A DNA stretch of 64,000 nt from Portulaca oleracea (GCA_029582165.1 CM055888.1:14779001-14843000); one strand, 5' to 3'; shown: positions 1 through 12,925, counted from the stretch's first letter. Program-made: numbers and translations. Notes: a model not told the origin generated them from the letters alone.

Positions 1-671
1 CAGAGTCTGGAAAAATCAATTCAAATCTCACATAAAATCCAATCCAATCAAATTCAAGCGAGAAATTAGTGAATTCTGTCTGAAGTGTAATGCTTGAAGG
101 TTTCTGGCTTTTGGTTGTGTTCAGATTTGTTATATAATCTTAGATACCTGAAACATTGTTGGGTTTCCTACCTTTACAGTAACTTGCTTGGGCTGCTAGA
201 CCAAAGGAAATATACCCATCAATAGGATGGGAAATATGTTGGGTTCCCATAGGGTCAAGAGGGTTGGGCCAAATAGTAAGGGGGTTGCTAAATGGCGGTG
301 GTTATTAATGGATCAGGGCATTAACTTGCCGACCTGTTTGACAATTTTAAAGGGTTGTTAATGGGTCGAACCAGATCAGCCCCTCATTGACCTAAAAATA
401 AATAGTGTTTTCTATTAGCTGAAATGCTAAATATACTTTAAGTATATTAGTAATACTTCACAGCAAACAATAATTAGCATAACTGTTATTTTTGTTTTTT
501 TTTTTTCTTCAAAAACTCTAATACACTTCATTTCAAATTTAGGATCAAAAGGGTTAATTTTTTCTAGAAAGCTCAACCTGGCCCACAACTCCAATGGGTT
601 GACCTTGTCCCGACCCCCTGGCCCGTTGCCCTCAACTACCGCCAATGACATGGTTAAAAGGAGAAAGTTTG

Positions 672-1169
672 TGATGGCTAGCAGGTGCTCTTTGTGTGGG
701 GAGGAGTGAAGAGCCCATTACCAACTCTTTATTCCATTGTCGTTCGGTCTCCACCCTTTGGCATCTCGCTTTTGCATTGATGTGGTTTAGTTGGGTGCGG
801 CCTCTAGGTGTAAGAGATGTCTTTGTGGCATGGAGAAGGAGTATTGAAGTAAGAGTTGGGTTCTTATGTGTGGAATTTGATCCATTTGACTATTTGGTGG
901 TGCATTGGAAGGAAAGAGATTCCAGGATTTTTGAGGAAAAGACTAGAATGCTTAATAATCTCCAACTTTATTTTTTGAATACATTGTGCAGTTGCTGTCA
1001 AGTTTTTCATCATGTTAAAGAGTTGACTAGTTTAGATTTCATGGATAAGATTATTGCAGAGAGCTTAAGGGGTTGAGGCTATTCTGTTTTGGGGTTTAAG
1101 CCTCCTTTTGTATATGAATGGCATTCCTTTGGTGTGTTTTGAATACATACTTTGATGACTAATAAAAAA
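672..1169 (+). mobile_element. L1-type LINE 3' remnant (RVT zinc-binding domain)
   Basis: The + strand encodes the C-terminal zinc-binding domain found after reverse transcriptase in plant L1-type LINEs: a C-x2-C pair (RCSLCGEE) near 680-705, then LFHCRSVSTLWHLAF with the usual H and C, then the WKERNxRxFEE-like stretch near 905-940 and a hydrophobic tail to a stop at 1076. A premature TGA after the first C-x2-C pair and a frame change show that it is dead. An A-rich tail (about 1161-1169) fits a LINE 3' end. No RT catalytic part is present, so this is a 5'-truncated copy, in the same orientation as the ABCA gene. Confidence 0.75.
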
Positions 1170-2048
1170 ATATTAATTGTATTTGTATTGCATAATTTGA
1201 ATTAAACCAGATTGCAAAATCTTGACTGAAAAGAGAAATTGGGATTAGACTGCAGTTTCACAAATGTTGCTAATACTTGACAAGAGATGTAGAGCAGGAT
1301 GATGTGATCCTTGATTAATTGAACCACTGTGGGGTACATATTCTGCACCTGGGCAGGTTGGACCTTTGGCTGGGGCAATGTCATGAGGCTTTTCATTTCA
1401 AATCAGTTGCCTATTTGACTCAGCCATTTTGGACTTAATCTAAAAAATGTTCAAGTCTAATGCCCCTTTTCTGCCTCATTTATCATACGATTTGAAAACA
1501 CTTTATGTCTGGGGCAATTTTTCTATTCTGAAAAATGTTATTTCTTCCTGTATGGTTCTCCTAATCTTATCTGCTGCTGTCTAATAGATCATTTCTTGTT
1601 CTCCTTGTTTTTGCTTGCAACTTGTGGTTAGCTGTCTCTCTTCCTGCTTCTGTTGTTGGACCAGTGACTCTACAGATATCCTTTTGCCCCCTTGATGTGT
1701 GTCTGTGGTCTTTGTAAGGTTGATGGCTAGGACGGCTTTATGATTATTGAGTTCTGATTCAGACAACAATTGTTTTCTTGGCCTTGAACTTGGATCCACA
1801 ACATAGATCCCTGTACTTTTTATTTTAGCTATGCAAACAGCTTTACGATTTTTCTTCTTTTGATTTGGAAATGCTGCTATTTTCTGTTTAAATTAGGTTT
1901 TGTTATTTTTTAACAAAAAAATTCCGGTTTTTATCATGAACAAAATTGCTCACAAGAAGTCACTCCTGAAGGAAGGAAACCCTTGCAATAGGGATGATTA
2001 AAAATGGATGTAAGTTGCTAACTGTGTATATTGATTTTCTGGATAAAC

Positions 2049-2230
2049 TTAATGAGAACCTTAGTGTTTCCTATGGAAGTAGGACCAGCTTACATCCAGA
2101 AACAATTCACGTATAGGGATTATTAAAGTATGTATTACGTAGGAAACACTATCTGATGAGAACCTTAGTGTTTCCTACGTAAGGTTCTCATTAAGATGGT
2201 ATGTGTCGTGAATTGATTTTCTGAATAAAA
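2049..2230. repeat. Short palindromic and duplicated segment
   Basis: Perfect 15-bp inverted arms (2136-2150 and 2167-2181, TACGTAGGAAACACT and its complement) flank a 16-bp loop. The phrase GAGAACCTTAGTGTTTCCTA occurs at about 2054 and again at about 2159, and TTGATTTTCTG occurs on both sides (about 2030 and 2213). It looks like a decayed foldback or MITE-type insertion; no target duplication is clear. Confidence 0.5.
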
Positions 2231-3059
2231 ATTGACCACAATCTGAATTGTTTTTTTAATAATATTATTTTTTAATTTTGCCAAAAGATGGGCATCAGAT
2301 ATGTTGTGGCACCTTTACCTTGCATCCTAGCTTCAAGATCCTTAGTTCTCTTCTCCACCTGGTACTTTAATATCGAGGATTGGAACATATTCATCCAATT
2401 CTAGTCCATGTTGTTTTTACGGGAATTGGTGCCTTTGGGAACTTCACCTTTGTGTGGTCTATTCTGGCTAGTTGATCTAATCACTTAAGAACAACCCATA
2501 ATAGGCTTTGATTTCAAGGATTTACTACCTCTGTTTTATTTTATTTTATTTTATTAAGAAAGAACTATAGCTGCTCTTAAAGTCTGTTCATAATCGAATC
2601 TCTCAATGAAAGATGATACTGGATCTAATTTATTCGATGAAGCTGTTTATGCTATTATAGTACTAATATACCATCTTCATAATTGGCTTTGACATTTCAC
2701 GAGTCGATTGGAATTGCCCAGGCAATGCCTCAATAGTGAAAGCCTCTGCTACTTGAGCCAGACTCCAGAACTTTTTTTAAAAAAATTTCATCATCTGATG
2801 TCTGTGTTATTATTTCCTTTCCCAATTAACTGCACAAGGTGAGTGTTACACTCCAGAGGCTAGCGTTGAATTTGGGGCAATTAGTATATAACACTGGATG
2901 TAGCCATATTAGCCCCCCGATTGGGGAATACTGTCTGAAGGTTGTGATGCTGCATTTTTGTTTAGCCAATTAGGCTTGTTTTTCTATGTGCATTATTAAT
3001 TGCTTTCATGGCTCACTATCTCAAAATGACTTGCCTCACGCATTTCATGAATTTCACAG

Positions 3060-6000
3060 AACATATTCAGAGTGTCACCTGGATTCTGCTTTGCTGATGG
3101 GCTTGCATCACTTGCTCTTATACGGCAAGGGATGAAAGATAAAACCAGTGAGGAGGTTCTGGACTGGAATGTCACGGGTGCTTCTATCTGCTATCTGTGC
3201 ATTGAGGTTTTCTTCTTTTCTCTAGCTTCTTTTCTGGAAATGTTCAGACTCTCTGCAGGGCCACTGTGCTTGTGTTAGTTGCCATCATAGGCCTGTTCTC
3301 CTTGTGATGGTCTTTGTCATTTATTATCTCCTGTTTTAAGTATGGAGAAATTTGTAGGGTCTGAAAAAAAATCCAAAGTAATACATTAATGTGGAGAAAT
3401 TGAAGTCCAGGATCTGAAGTCTAGAATTTGAAAATCAGTCGCTTAGCTCTATAATTAAGGTTCTTATTTCAATTAACAGTCATTGTACTATACTAGTATA
3501 TTTGGTGGGATAAGTCATGAAACCGATTGGTCAGACTAGAAGGTCGAAGTTCTTAGAGATTCATTTATTTGATGTTGCAGAGTATCTTCTATTTCCTACT
3601 TACCCTTGGATTTGAAGCTCTACCACCTCACAAAATACTTCCGGTAATGAGCAATTGCTGCTGGAGACGACTGAAGGGTTTCTGTCTAGGGAGCACTAGT
3701 GATGTTTCGGAGCCTTTATTGGGTTCATATTCAGATGCTGTGTCCCTTGACCTTGACGAGGATGCAGATGTAAAAGCGGAGCGTGATAGGGTGCTTTCTG
3801 GTGCTGCAGACAGAGCAATCATATACTTGCGTAATTTACGCAAGGTAGAACTATCGTATTATTCTATTTTATTGTATTCTCTGTCTTATTTCAGTAGAAG
3901 TCTCATTTGGACAACTTGTGGAAATTTCAGGTATACCCTGCTGGAAAGCATCAAAATCCAAAAGTCGCTGTTCAGTCTTTAACTTTTGCTGTCCATGAAG
4001 GTGAATGTTTCGGCTTTCTAGGAACCAATGGAGCTGGAAAGACTACTACTCTTTCTATGTTATCTGGTATGAATGACGATACTGTATTAATTTCCCATTA
4101 TTTCTTCAAAGCATCTTAATATAAGGAAGCATATGGCTCCTTTGAATTAGGACACTAGAAGCCTGTGCCCTGAGGCATATTGTGTGTGGGAGGGACCTTT
4201 CTTTGGTTGCTTTGCCATGATTCCCTTGTTTGCATGTCTCTTTAGTCATTGGGGTACTTAATAGGTAATTGTTCTCTTATTCTTGAGTTTCTTAGTCCTA
4301 ATGGAAGACCAAAAGGCAAGACCTTCTTTGCATAGATGATTTGCATTGTATGCTAGATCATGTGATCTACAGATACATGCACTTTTTCTTCTGCTGCTTG
4401 TTCTTTTCCATGAAATCATTTTGAACTTAAAACTTTCCCTCTTCCTCTATAGTGATGTTTATAGGTCATAGTATTGTACGCCATGGAAGTAAAAAATTAG
4501 ACATTTTTGCCTTGGTATTTTCCATTCGTCCCAAAATGTTTGTGCACATTAATTTGCACACATTGAGAAAAACAACGAATTAATCTCTTTTAACGATTAC
4601 CTATAAATCTATAATCTATAAAATTATGTAAAAGATAGTCATTGAATCTATGGTGTAACAAGTGGCACTATGTTGCTGGTTGTCCTAAATTAAATGTTTG
4701 TAGAAGTAGAATAAGTTCAATATTATTCTTTTCCCTCTCAAAGCATCACTCTTAAAACTGAATGAAAAAAAAAATAAAATTGAAGGAATATTACTAACAT
4801 AGTCAAGCAATCTTAATGATTTTGAGTTATAAATACTCAGTTCTTTTTAAGTACTGGGGGTGGTCTAGTGGCAGTGGACCCTACCTTTGAAAAAGTTGTG
4901 GGTTCTATTCCTTCTAGAAGCATGGGGGAATTTCCATTCTCCTTGTTCCCCCTTCTCCCATTGGCTACCCTCACCTAAAGTATTAAATTATATTATATAT
5001 GGGCTTTAGGAGGGTAATTACTTACCAATGTTTTTCCCCCTAAACTCAATACTTCCTAATTACTTACCCATGTTTCTCCCCCTAAACTCAGTACTTCTAA
5101 TGATGCATTATATATAGTTTAAATTTATTCAATTTTATGTATGGAATGTCCTGTTGTTTAAAGGGAGGAGTTAAATTACACCCCAAATCGGCTGGTACTT
5201 GGGGCGATACATAAGAAAATTATTTTAAACCAACTTGAAAAAGTTGTTGCGAGGAACAATCACAATCAATCAGCATGTATGTTCCTACTTCTAACTGCTA
5301 AAATTAAAGTAAGCAGCCAAATGGCATGCAACCTTTAATTAGATGTGGACCTTAGGATTTTCCTCGACTCTCCAAAAGGTTGAGTATTGAAGTATCTACT
5401 TTGAAATGTGGTGATTTGCCACTGATGAATCAGCTCTTGGAATCCATGTGCACGGTTTAGAGCAAACTGCAGTTCTATTTTCTTTCTTTAATTTAAGGCC
5501 TCAATTCTTCATTTGTGATTTCTTATTGAAAAAGTGTTGATTCTCTGTTGAAATTAGAATTAAGCTTCCAAGTCAATAGACTTTGGTCCTAGAGCAAACT
5601 TCCATAGGGAAACTGAGTGAAAAATTGGGTGAGCTTAGGACACTCCAAGGAAAGGCTATGAGGGATTACACTTTGGATTTTCAGAGCACTCTTGGGTTGG
5701 TTGTGACATAGCTTAGAGTTGGACTTTGTTAGGATGCTCTATGATACCCCAAGGAACTGCCCTGAAATCAATTTGTGAACCCATGGATCATATTTTTAGC
5801 TATCAATACCTCTGCATTTGGCTCAGCCGCTCAAGTCATCAATAATGATTGTTTATTGACTCTAGTGCTGACCATTTAATGTCAACTTTCTTCTGCAGGG
5901 GAGGTATCTCCCTCTGAGGGTACTGCCTTTATATTTGGGAAAGATATCTGCTCAAATCCAAAGGCTGCTCGCCAGCATGTGCGTCTTCGTTCCTTTCATT

Positions 6001-9000
6001 TTATTGGTATCCTGAATGCTATTCACGATGGCCTTTACTGACATTTGCCCTCAATAATTTCTTAATCAGATTGGGTACTGTCCCCAGTTTGATGCTTTGC
6101 TTGAACATTTGACTGTGAAGGAGCACCTGGAGCTGTATGCAAGAATTAAGAAAGTGCCTAGCAATAGGCTTGAAGAGGTATGTCATTTGGATTTGGAAAG
6201 CATAGTTCATACTTGACATGATTCATGCACTAAAACTTGGGGATTCCTTTTGCCAAGTCAAAATTATGTTTTGTATTTTGCCCTTCCCTCTCAAAAAGCA
6301 AAAGAAGAAAAAAGAGAATGGAAGGTCGGACCTGAACTAATGTAAAATAATTCTGTATCCACTTAGGAGGGGTGTTGCATTAACTTTTTTTTAAAGGTGC
6401 TGTAATGGTTACTGTTTTCATTTTAGAGTGAGTATCTTTGTCATGCTTTCTTTTAAATTAAAAAAAAAAATACTTCATGGGTTGTTTTTGTGCTGCTACA
6501 TGCAAGGTCCCTCTTCGCTAGTAGCAGTTAGTGTAAGTGGTGTAATTGTCATTGTTTCGAATAATTTGTAGTTGCATGAGAAGAAATATCACCACCGTTG
6601 TACAAAGTACAAATGAATTTATGAAGCTGTCATATCTGATGTAGGTGGTTACAGAAAAGATGATAGAGTTTGATTTGTTGAAGCATGCGTATAAACCATC
6701 ATTTTCCTTAAGTGGGGGGAACAAGCGAAAGTTGTCTGTGGCGATTGCAATGATTGGGGATCCTCCAATAGTCATACTTGATGAACCATCTACAGGTACT
6801 TTGACTCGGTATCAGTTACTATACTAATTCTTCTTATGCCACATCCATCCTTCGGCTTCTGTGGATATTGTTGATTGAGCCTGGAGCTATTTATATATAA
6901 GTTCGAAAATTTTGCCAAGATTTCTTGGTGTACGTGTCTTTAGTGTAAATTTTGCTGCTTTCAGTATTGTTAACTGCATTTTTGAAAAACAAAATTCTTG
7001 TTTTTTCCTTTTTTGCTTTGAAAGCTTTATATCTGGAACTCGTTTCTTTACTCTCTTGTGAAGCATTTGATTGTTCATATGGGAATCAAACATCAACCAA
7101 AAATTTTCTCATATGATGAACTTTTGATGAGGTACCAAAGTGTTAATTTCATGTTCATTCCAAGTTTGAAATACCATTTGGGGAATGAGATACTGTTCAT
7201 GAATAGATTCTATAGTCTGGATAAGAAAATAGGGTTATTGATGAATACCACGTGGCATTGCTATAATAACAGAAAAGATAATTTGAACTATCATTTTATC
7301 CTTGTGGGTCTTCTAGAAAAGACTGCCTACTTCTGAATCTCACGAGACCCTTGAAAGCAGGACCCACATTGGGAGTTGTCCTGCCATTGTGTATGTGAAA
7401 GAAAATTGGTAAGTAAACAAGCTATTTTTTTTTTGTACTAAGCTTCATGTGCCATTCAAGACCCCAAAAAATGGTTACTTTTCCACAATTTTTGACCCAG
7501 AGAAATGGTAACTTTTCCACAACTTTTTAAAGGCAGTGATGTTGATAACCGTGCTTATTTCTCAAAGATTCATTTAAAAGCTCTGAACTTTTATTTTTGC
7601 TTTCTTTAGTCAAATAATGTATTCAATTTGGCAGGCGGGTCGGTTTCCCTTTTTCCTTCCTTCCCCTGTATCTTTGCGCCTCTCCTTAGGTTTGGAAATC
7701 GTGTTCAAAACGTTAAACTTTCGGGTGGGTTTGGGTCGGGTCGAATTCTGCCAGGCCTAGTGGCTATCTTGTGTTCCTGTTGCCTGAGGTGTGCCACAGC
7801 CTTCAGAACTATAGTCTGAGCTAGATTAAATGTGCTTATATTTAGTTATGCTCTCTTCACTAGCAGTTTCTTATACCATTATTATATGGGCATCACATAT
7901 TAGCTATGGTTGGGCTTTTGAAGTCATTTGTGTTTAGTTAAAAGGTAGTTTCTTCAAAGTAGTATTATTTTCTGTAATTGGCAGTGTTTGTGTCTACGTT
8001 TCAAAGGCTTTGATAAAGCTTGGCTGCTTATGCAACACTATGAACTTTGCACCAGTAGAAGCTCAATAAGGTGTACAAATTTATGTTGTCTAATTTGTTT
8101 GCAGGCATGGATCCTATTGCAAAACGGTTTATGTGGGATGTTATTTCTCACTTATCGACAAGGCGAGGAAGAACAGCAGTTATACTCACTACACACAGCA
8201 TGAATGAAGCTCAGGCATTGTGTACAAGGATGGGGATTATGGTATAGCGAGCATTTCCTTGGATCTATTGTGTGATTTTTCATTGTTTTTCTAACATCCT
8301 ACTTGGAATCTGGACTGGGCATTGTGCCTGGTGTCGCGCTTTATGATTCCAATTACCTTCGCTCTTTCAATCCTTACTCTTTGATGTTACTCAAGGTTGG
8401 AGGGCAGCTACGATGTATTGGAAGTCCGCAGCATCTAAAGACACGTTTTGGAAATCACCTTGAGTTAGAGGTACTAACTCCCTACACAACCTCTCCCTGC
8501 CTAGTATAAAGGGAAATTTATGAGTTACACTCAACCACTGTGAAGGATTATTCTAAAATTCCAAAATAACACTAAGATTGTGATTGCAACAATGGCCTGG
8601 AGTGAACTACCTGCTGCACTCATTGACATAAGCTTGCATGAAAGGGAAATGTAGCGAAGGGGCTTCTAAATTTTACTTGGTTTTTTTCAGGTTAAACCAA
8701 TGGAAGTTAGTCCTGAAGAAGTGGAAACACTGTCACTGATGATTCGAGAGAAGCTCTCTGAGGTGCCTTCTCATTCAAGAAGTTTGTTAAGTGACCTTGA
8801 GACTTGCATTAGGGGCCCTGAAATTACGCCTGAAAGTGCATCATTGGCTGAAATAAGTTTGTCAAAGGACATGATAATTATGATAGCGCATTGGCTCGGA
8901 AATGGAGAAAGAGCGGAGGTTCTTGTGAATTTGACTATGGCATCTGATGGAATGAGTGAACAGCTATCAGATCAACTACTACGTGATGGTAAGGAGCGCT

Positions 9001-10377
9001 TTATCAATCTCCAGTTGTAGCTTGCCAATAGTAGATTGGAAATTAGTATCATACCATTCTCATGATTAGCAAATCCCCTGCCCTGCAGTACCCTTGACAG
9101 TGTTCGACATAATGAACATATTGTGAATGAAAATATTCCAGAAGTTTGAAGAAATGACAGTAAAGGCTATTTCACATACTGCAGTTACAATATTTTCGTA
9201 ATTGCCGTGGTCAAGTTGCCAGTCATGGTGCTATTGATAGTCTGAACTTTCGAGATTCCCTTGACATGGCTTCTTTGGTTGTAATTGTTTCAATCCAAAT
9301 CCATGGTAGCAGATTACCTCTGATAAGATATAAGTTAAGCCAATATATTGATGATGATGTCCACATATGACTTTATTGAGCAATAATCAAGATTAAATGA
9401 TTGTTAATTGTTAAGTTTCCTTTGTCAATCAATTTGAGGAAGAAAACAATAATCAAGATTAAATGATTGTTAATTGTTAAGTTTCCTTTGTCAATCAATT
9501 TGAGGAAGAAAATTATGCGCAGGGAAGCAAATGACTCAAATAATAACCAAAGTGAACAGTTTCTTGAGTGATTTCTTTTTTGTTCAAAGTCATTCATCCT
9601 GACTATGTCGATGTCTTGGTTTGTAGGCGGTATTCCATTGCCGGTTTTCACTGAATGGTGGTTGACAAAGGAAAAATTCACTGCAATTGAATCATTTATT
9701 CTCTCATCATTTCCTGGTGCTAGCTTTCAGGGTTGCAATGGGTTAAGTGTCAAGTATCAGGTAATGTGAATTTCATTCTTTTCTTCCGTGCTTATTCCAT
9801 CCTGCAATTCTTGCCATTTAACCTTACAACAGTTGATCATGTGTTGGCTTGTCTCAACCCAACACAAAAATTACAATGTAGTCGCAAATATTGAGTCTTA
9901 AATGTGTACAAATTTGCATCAGACATTGCACAGTGCAAGTAGTTTTGGAGAAAATGAAAGATGTAGATTCAAATTTCTGAATCATTATCTGCTGGTCTCA
10001 CCAGTCTAGTTTCATATCTTACAGTAGTTGTTTCTGATGATTTGAGACTTCTTAATACATATTTCTTTTACGATGTTTACCGAATTGTCTTTTCTGGTCA
10101 AGTCAGTCACTAATGAATATTTTGACCGACCATTGCAGCTGCCATTTGGGGAGGATGTATCTCTAGCTGAGGCTTTCGGTCACATAGAACGGAACAGGTA
10201 ATAACTTGCATGCATTTGATGATTTACTCATCATTCTTTTAACCCCCTTTTTGTTGCATGCTCGTTTGATGTGAACACATTCTCCCAAATTTCAGAATTC
10301 TATTGGGCATAGCAGAATATAGCATCGGCCAATCTACTCTGGAGACCATCTTCAATCACTTTGCGTCAAACTCGTGA
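3060..10377 (+). CDS. ABCA1: ABC transporter A family member, ABCA1-like (C-terminal half, 12 exons)
   Basis: C-terminal 556 residues of a full-size plant ABCA transporter, a membrane lipid/sterol-type exporter family. Exons: 3060-3206, 3581-3844, 3931-4066, 5899-5978, 6070-6177, 6645-6795, 8105-8241, 8396-8470, 8691-8988, 9627-9760, 10139-10197, 10296-10377 (TGA). All junctions are GT-AG and the phases add up with no stop. The first exon is the [21 protein letters not shown] segment preceding a transmembrane stretch ([14 protein letters not shown]). The second nucleotide-binding domain follows: Walker A GTNGAGKT (about residues 168-175), signature LSGGNKRKL (about 267), Walker [11 protein letters not shown]-loop TTHSMNEA (about 326), then the ABCA C-terminal regulatory tail ending FNHFASNS. 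All catalytic motifs are intact, so the gene is probably functional. The N-terminal half, with the first NBD and most membrane helices, lies upstream of the window. Identification is by my recall of the Arabidopsis ABCA1 family; the ABCA1 name (rather than another full-size ABCA) is an inference. Confidence 0.93.
4855..5000 (+). mobile_element. tRNA-derived SINE in intron 3 of the ABCA gene
   Basis: TGGTCTAGTGG (4861-4871) fits the RNA polymerase III A box of tRNA genes, and GGTTCTATTCC (4901-4911) fits the B box with one mismatch, at about the spacing seen in plant SINE heads. No full tRNA can be folded from it, and a non-tRNA body follows (GCATGGGGGAATTTCC onwards). The element ends somewhere in the T/A-rich stretch after about 4990; the exact end and target duplication are not resolved. 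Confidence 0.5.
9381..9510. repeat. 66-bp tandem duplication in intron 9 of the ABCA gene
   Basis: A unit beginning CAATAATCAAGATTAAATGA is present at 9381 and again at 9447, nearly identical over its length. It lies inside the intron between 8989 and 9626 and does not touch the splice sites. Confidence 0.9.
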
Positions 10378-10655
10378 AGAAGCATCGCATCTGAATCATG
10401 TGAAAGCATCTTTCTGGTGCTCTTCCTTTCCAATTTTTCTTTTTCGGGGGTGGACTGATGCTACTATGACTGGCAACATCCACAAAGATACGTGATGTCG
10501 TAGCAATCTGTATATTGGAAGTCATGCAAAATTTGTTAAAAACTTGGTGGCTAATTACTGTCCTGCTGCCTGTACTAATTGTAACAATTCCGTTCGTATA
10601 TAAAGTAATTCTTGGGAAATCCCCTTTTCCGATAACCTCGCAAATTGATATAGGC
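10378..10655 (+). other. Likely 3' UTR of the ABCA gene
   Basis: The stretch after the TGA stop at 10375-10377 is non-coding and AT-rich. A polyadenylation context such as GTATATAAAGTAATTC lies near 10595-10612. A MITE follows immediately, so transcript ends may fall before or within it. Extent is inferred. Confidence 0.4.
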
Positions 10656-10659
10656 GTAG

Positions 10660-10904
10660 TACTCCCTCCATTGCTCAGTAATTGTCACATTTGAGTTTTG
10701 GCTAGGTTTTAAAAAAGTTGTATTCAAAATGATAATTGTATTGGAAATGATAAAGGTAATAAATAAATTTCTTTAGTTATATATACTTGTATTGGTAAAG
10801 ATAAAAGGAAGAGATAACTTTAGAAAATTTAATTGTACAATGACATATATTATGGAAAATTAAAAGTTAGTTAAAATGATAGATGTTGAGGAATTGAGGG
10901 AGTA
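10660..10904. mobile_element. Stowaway-type MITE with TA target duplication
   Basis: The element starts CTCCCTCCATTGCTCAGTAA at 10662 and ends with the complementary GAGGGAG at 10902. The dinucleotide TA flanks both ends. Length (about 241 bp), AT-rich core and CTCCCTCC ends are those of Tc1/mariner-derived Stowaway MITEs. It lies just downstream of the ABCA stop codon. Confidence 0.85.
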
Positions 10905-11072
10905 TTGTATAATTTAGTACACATTTATTACTAATAACTTGATAAATTTATCGATAATTGGCATTCTACTTAATCAATTGTGTACTAAAAAGTTTAAAAA
11001 ATTGTAAATATGTTGACCATATTAAAAGGATGCCACAAAATAATAAAATGCGATTATCCACATTTGTCTTTT

Positions 11073-11642
11073 GGAAAATTGGAATCTAATAAACCAAACT
11101 TTATGTCCATTTTGATCTAACAAACTAAATTTAACTTTTTGTTAATGACAAACTGTACTTAACATAATAATTTTCTTAGTGAACCTCCATCAATTTCCAG
11201 TTATCGGAAAAATGACAAGAAGTTTTTTTTTTTTTTTTTTTTTTGCTGATTGAAACGAACCTAATTGAAATGAACAATGTGTTGGAAGAAATACCAAAGC
11301 AGCTGTTGTCTGAAGTGACAAGAATAGAAAATGAATTACAAAGAATGAGAGATGGGAGTCAGAACTTTGAGCATCTGGATGAAGAAATGTGAGGCTCAGA
11401 ACCAAGCTTGACAAGGAGAAAAAGAAGAGGAAGTCACCTTCATTTTCCTTTTATTTTTTGCCTATAAAACACTCCACATCAGCAAAAAAAACCTCCATGT
11501 CATTTTTTCGGTAGCCGAAAATTGGTGGAGGTTCACTAAGAAAAATATTATGTTAAGTACAGTTTGTCATTAACAAAAAGTTAAGTTTGGTTTGTTACAT
11601 CAAAATGGACATAAAGTTTGGTTTATTAGATTCCAATTTTCC
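11073..11642. mobile_element. 570-bp element with about 140-bp terminal inverted repeats
   Basis: The left end (GGAAAATTGGAATCTAATAA from 11073) is repeated in reverse complement at the right end (to 11642). The arms stay alignable for about 140 bp with only scattered mismatches. Such long arms and no transposase suggest a non-autonomous Mutator-like (or foldback) element. Flanks are T-rich and the target duplication is not clear. The interior has a T23-type run (about 11222-11244) and an open frame of 48 codons (separate entry). Confidence 0.75.
11249..11392 (+). pseudogene. Coiled-coil-like 47-residue frame inside the TIR element
   Basis: The + frame encodes a charged, heptad-like segment (NNVLEEIPKQLLSEVTRIEN and on) to a TGA at 11390-11392, followed in frame by a basic stretch (LTRRKRRG). 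Composition is unlike the AT-rich arms. It starts directly after the poly-T run without a start codon of its own. It could be a fragment of a host gene picked up by the element; I do not recognise the source. Confidence 0.4.
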
Positions 11643-11699
11643 TTTTTTTTTTAGTTGGGTAAAGCTGACCTATTCATTAGGTCTAAATTTAAGGAATAA

Positions 11700-12295
11700 T
11701 CATTAGTAAGTTTTAGTGATGGATGAATTGACTAAGGAGATACAAGATGAGTTACCATGGTGTATACTTTTCGCGGATGATATAGTGCTTATTGATGGGT
11801 CGATAGAGACATTAAACAACAAAGTGGAGCACTGGAGACGTGCTTTGGAATCTAGGGGTTTTAAAATAAGTAGGTCAAAAATGAAATATATGAGGTGTAA
11901 TTTTAGTGGTCTTCATAACAAGAACCTAAGTCAATAAGTTACTATCGGAGGAGTGTGGTAAAGATGAGGATGATCCAGTGGATTTGTGGTTATACTAGGT
12001 TTGATAGGATTAGAAATTTCATGTTTCAAGCTAATCTTGGAATAAAGTCAATCGAGGATAAGCTAGGAGAGACTAGTCTCATATGGTTTGGACATGTCCT
12101 TAGGAGGAGCGAGGTTGCACCTATCAGGAGGTGTGAACAAATTAGGATACCCATTGGGCATTGGAGTCGTGGGGGGACCAAAAAAGTCTATGAGAAATGT
12201 GATTAGAGCTGATCTTAAGCACCTAGGGTTAACGGAGGGCATAGCACTAGATAAGGGAGTTTGGAGGGTTAGGATTAAGGTGGTAGGGTGAGGTT
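11700..12295 (+). mobile_element. RTE-type LINE fragment (reverse transcriptase core and C-terminus)
   Basis: The piece 11716-11936 encodes the RT palm of RTE-clade LINEs, with the catalytic FADD motif (about 11770-11781) in WCILFADDIVLIDGS and then SRGFKISRSKMKYMRC. A second piece (11955-12206) carries MIQWICGYTRFDRIRN and IWFGHVLRR, and a third frame (12088-12291) ends HLGLTEGIALDKGVWRVRIK, the normal C-terminus. Stops and frame changes between the pieces show it is dead. The 5' end is cut close to the TIR element on its left. Confidence 0.88.
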
Positions 12296-12925
12296 TGTGG
12301 GTAGGGTAACACGTTTTCCCCCTCTTTTTTGCAGGTACTTTTAGCCTCCCTTCAACGATACGAATCGTATAGGTATGCTTTTAAACTTTCGACAGCGCCT
12401 TGTTTACTTGTTCTTTTAAGTTCGATGGTTTTAGAAAAGTTTCCTTTTGGGTTTTTTGCAGCATCCAAATTGGTTTTCAAATTGTCTCTTCGAAATCTTT
12501 TTTGTAGTTCCGCAGGAATCAACCTCTCCATGAATTTCAGTCAATTGGGGAAAGATTACCTACATATGGATCTCCCAGACCGCGCTTAAACATGTCTATC
12601 CTGAGAGTTTATTGTTGTCATTGTGTCACAAGGAAGATAATTGGTATCTCAAAAACAAACAAGCAATACATTACAAATAGGTTAGTGATGGAGCCTCTAG
12701 AGGCGACCACGAGTCAAATTCTTCTATTCTTAGTATCAATCCAAGAGTCGTAGTATTGGTAGAAATGAGTCAAGTCAAGCGCGAGCTTATAAGATTTGTG
12801 CCTTGATTCATTTCCTTTTAGGTGACCTTGAACATGGATCGCAACTTACTGAGCTTGAAGACGTTTGGCTCAAGCTTGGCTTACTGGAGTTTATGGGATT
12901 GACTTGGTTTGTGGCTTGACTCTTA
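12296..12925. other. Spacer without recognised gene
   Basis: A frame of 86 codons (12329-12589) has no recognisable motif and is probably chance. The rest is mixed-composition sequence with no repeat or element end that I could identify. The last few bases (about 12921-12925) may be the very 5' tip of a second Helitron. Confidence 0.4.

Larger units (their letters stand above)
1..3059. other. Upstream non-coding region or intron before the ABCA exons
   Basis: No reading frame here resembles the membrane segments that should precede the first recognised ABCA exon. That exon begins in phase 0 straight after an acceptor AG at 3058-3059, so a further upstream exon must lie outside the window, or the gene is truncated. 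If the gene is whole, this is the 3' part of an intron longer than 3 kb. It contains a LINE remnant (672-1169) and a short palindromic repeat (2049-2230); otherwise AT-rich sequence with no signal I can name. Confidence 0.6.

Noticed and set aside
1581..1799. - strand frame of 72 codons
   Set aside because: No recognisable motif and no splice or promoter context; typical chance frame length.
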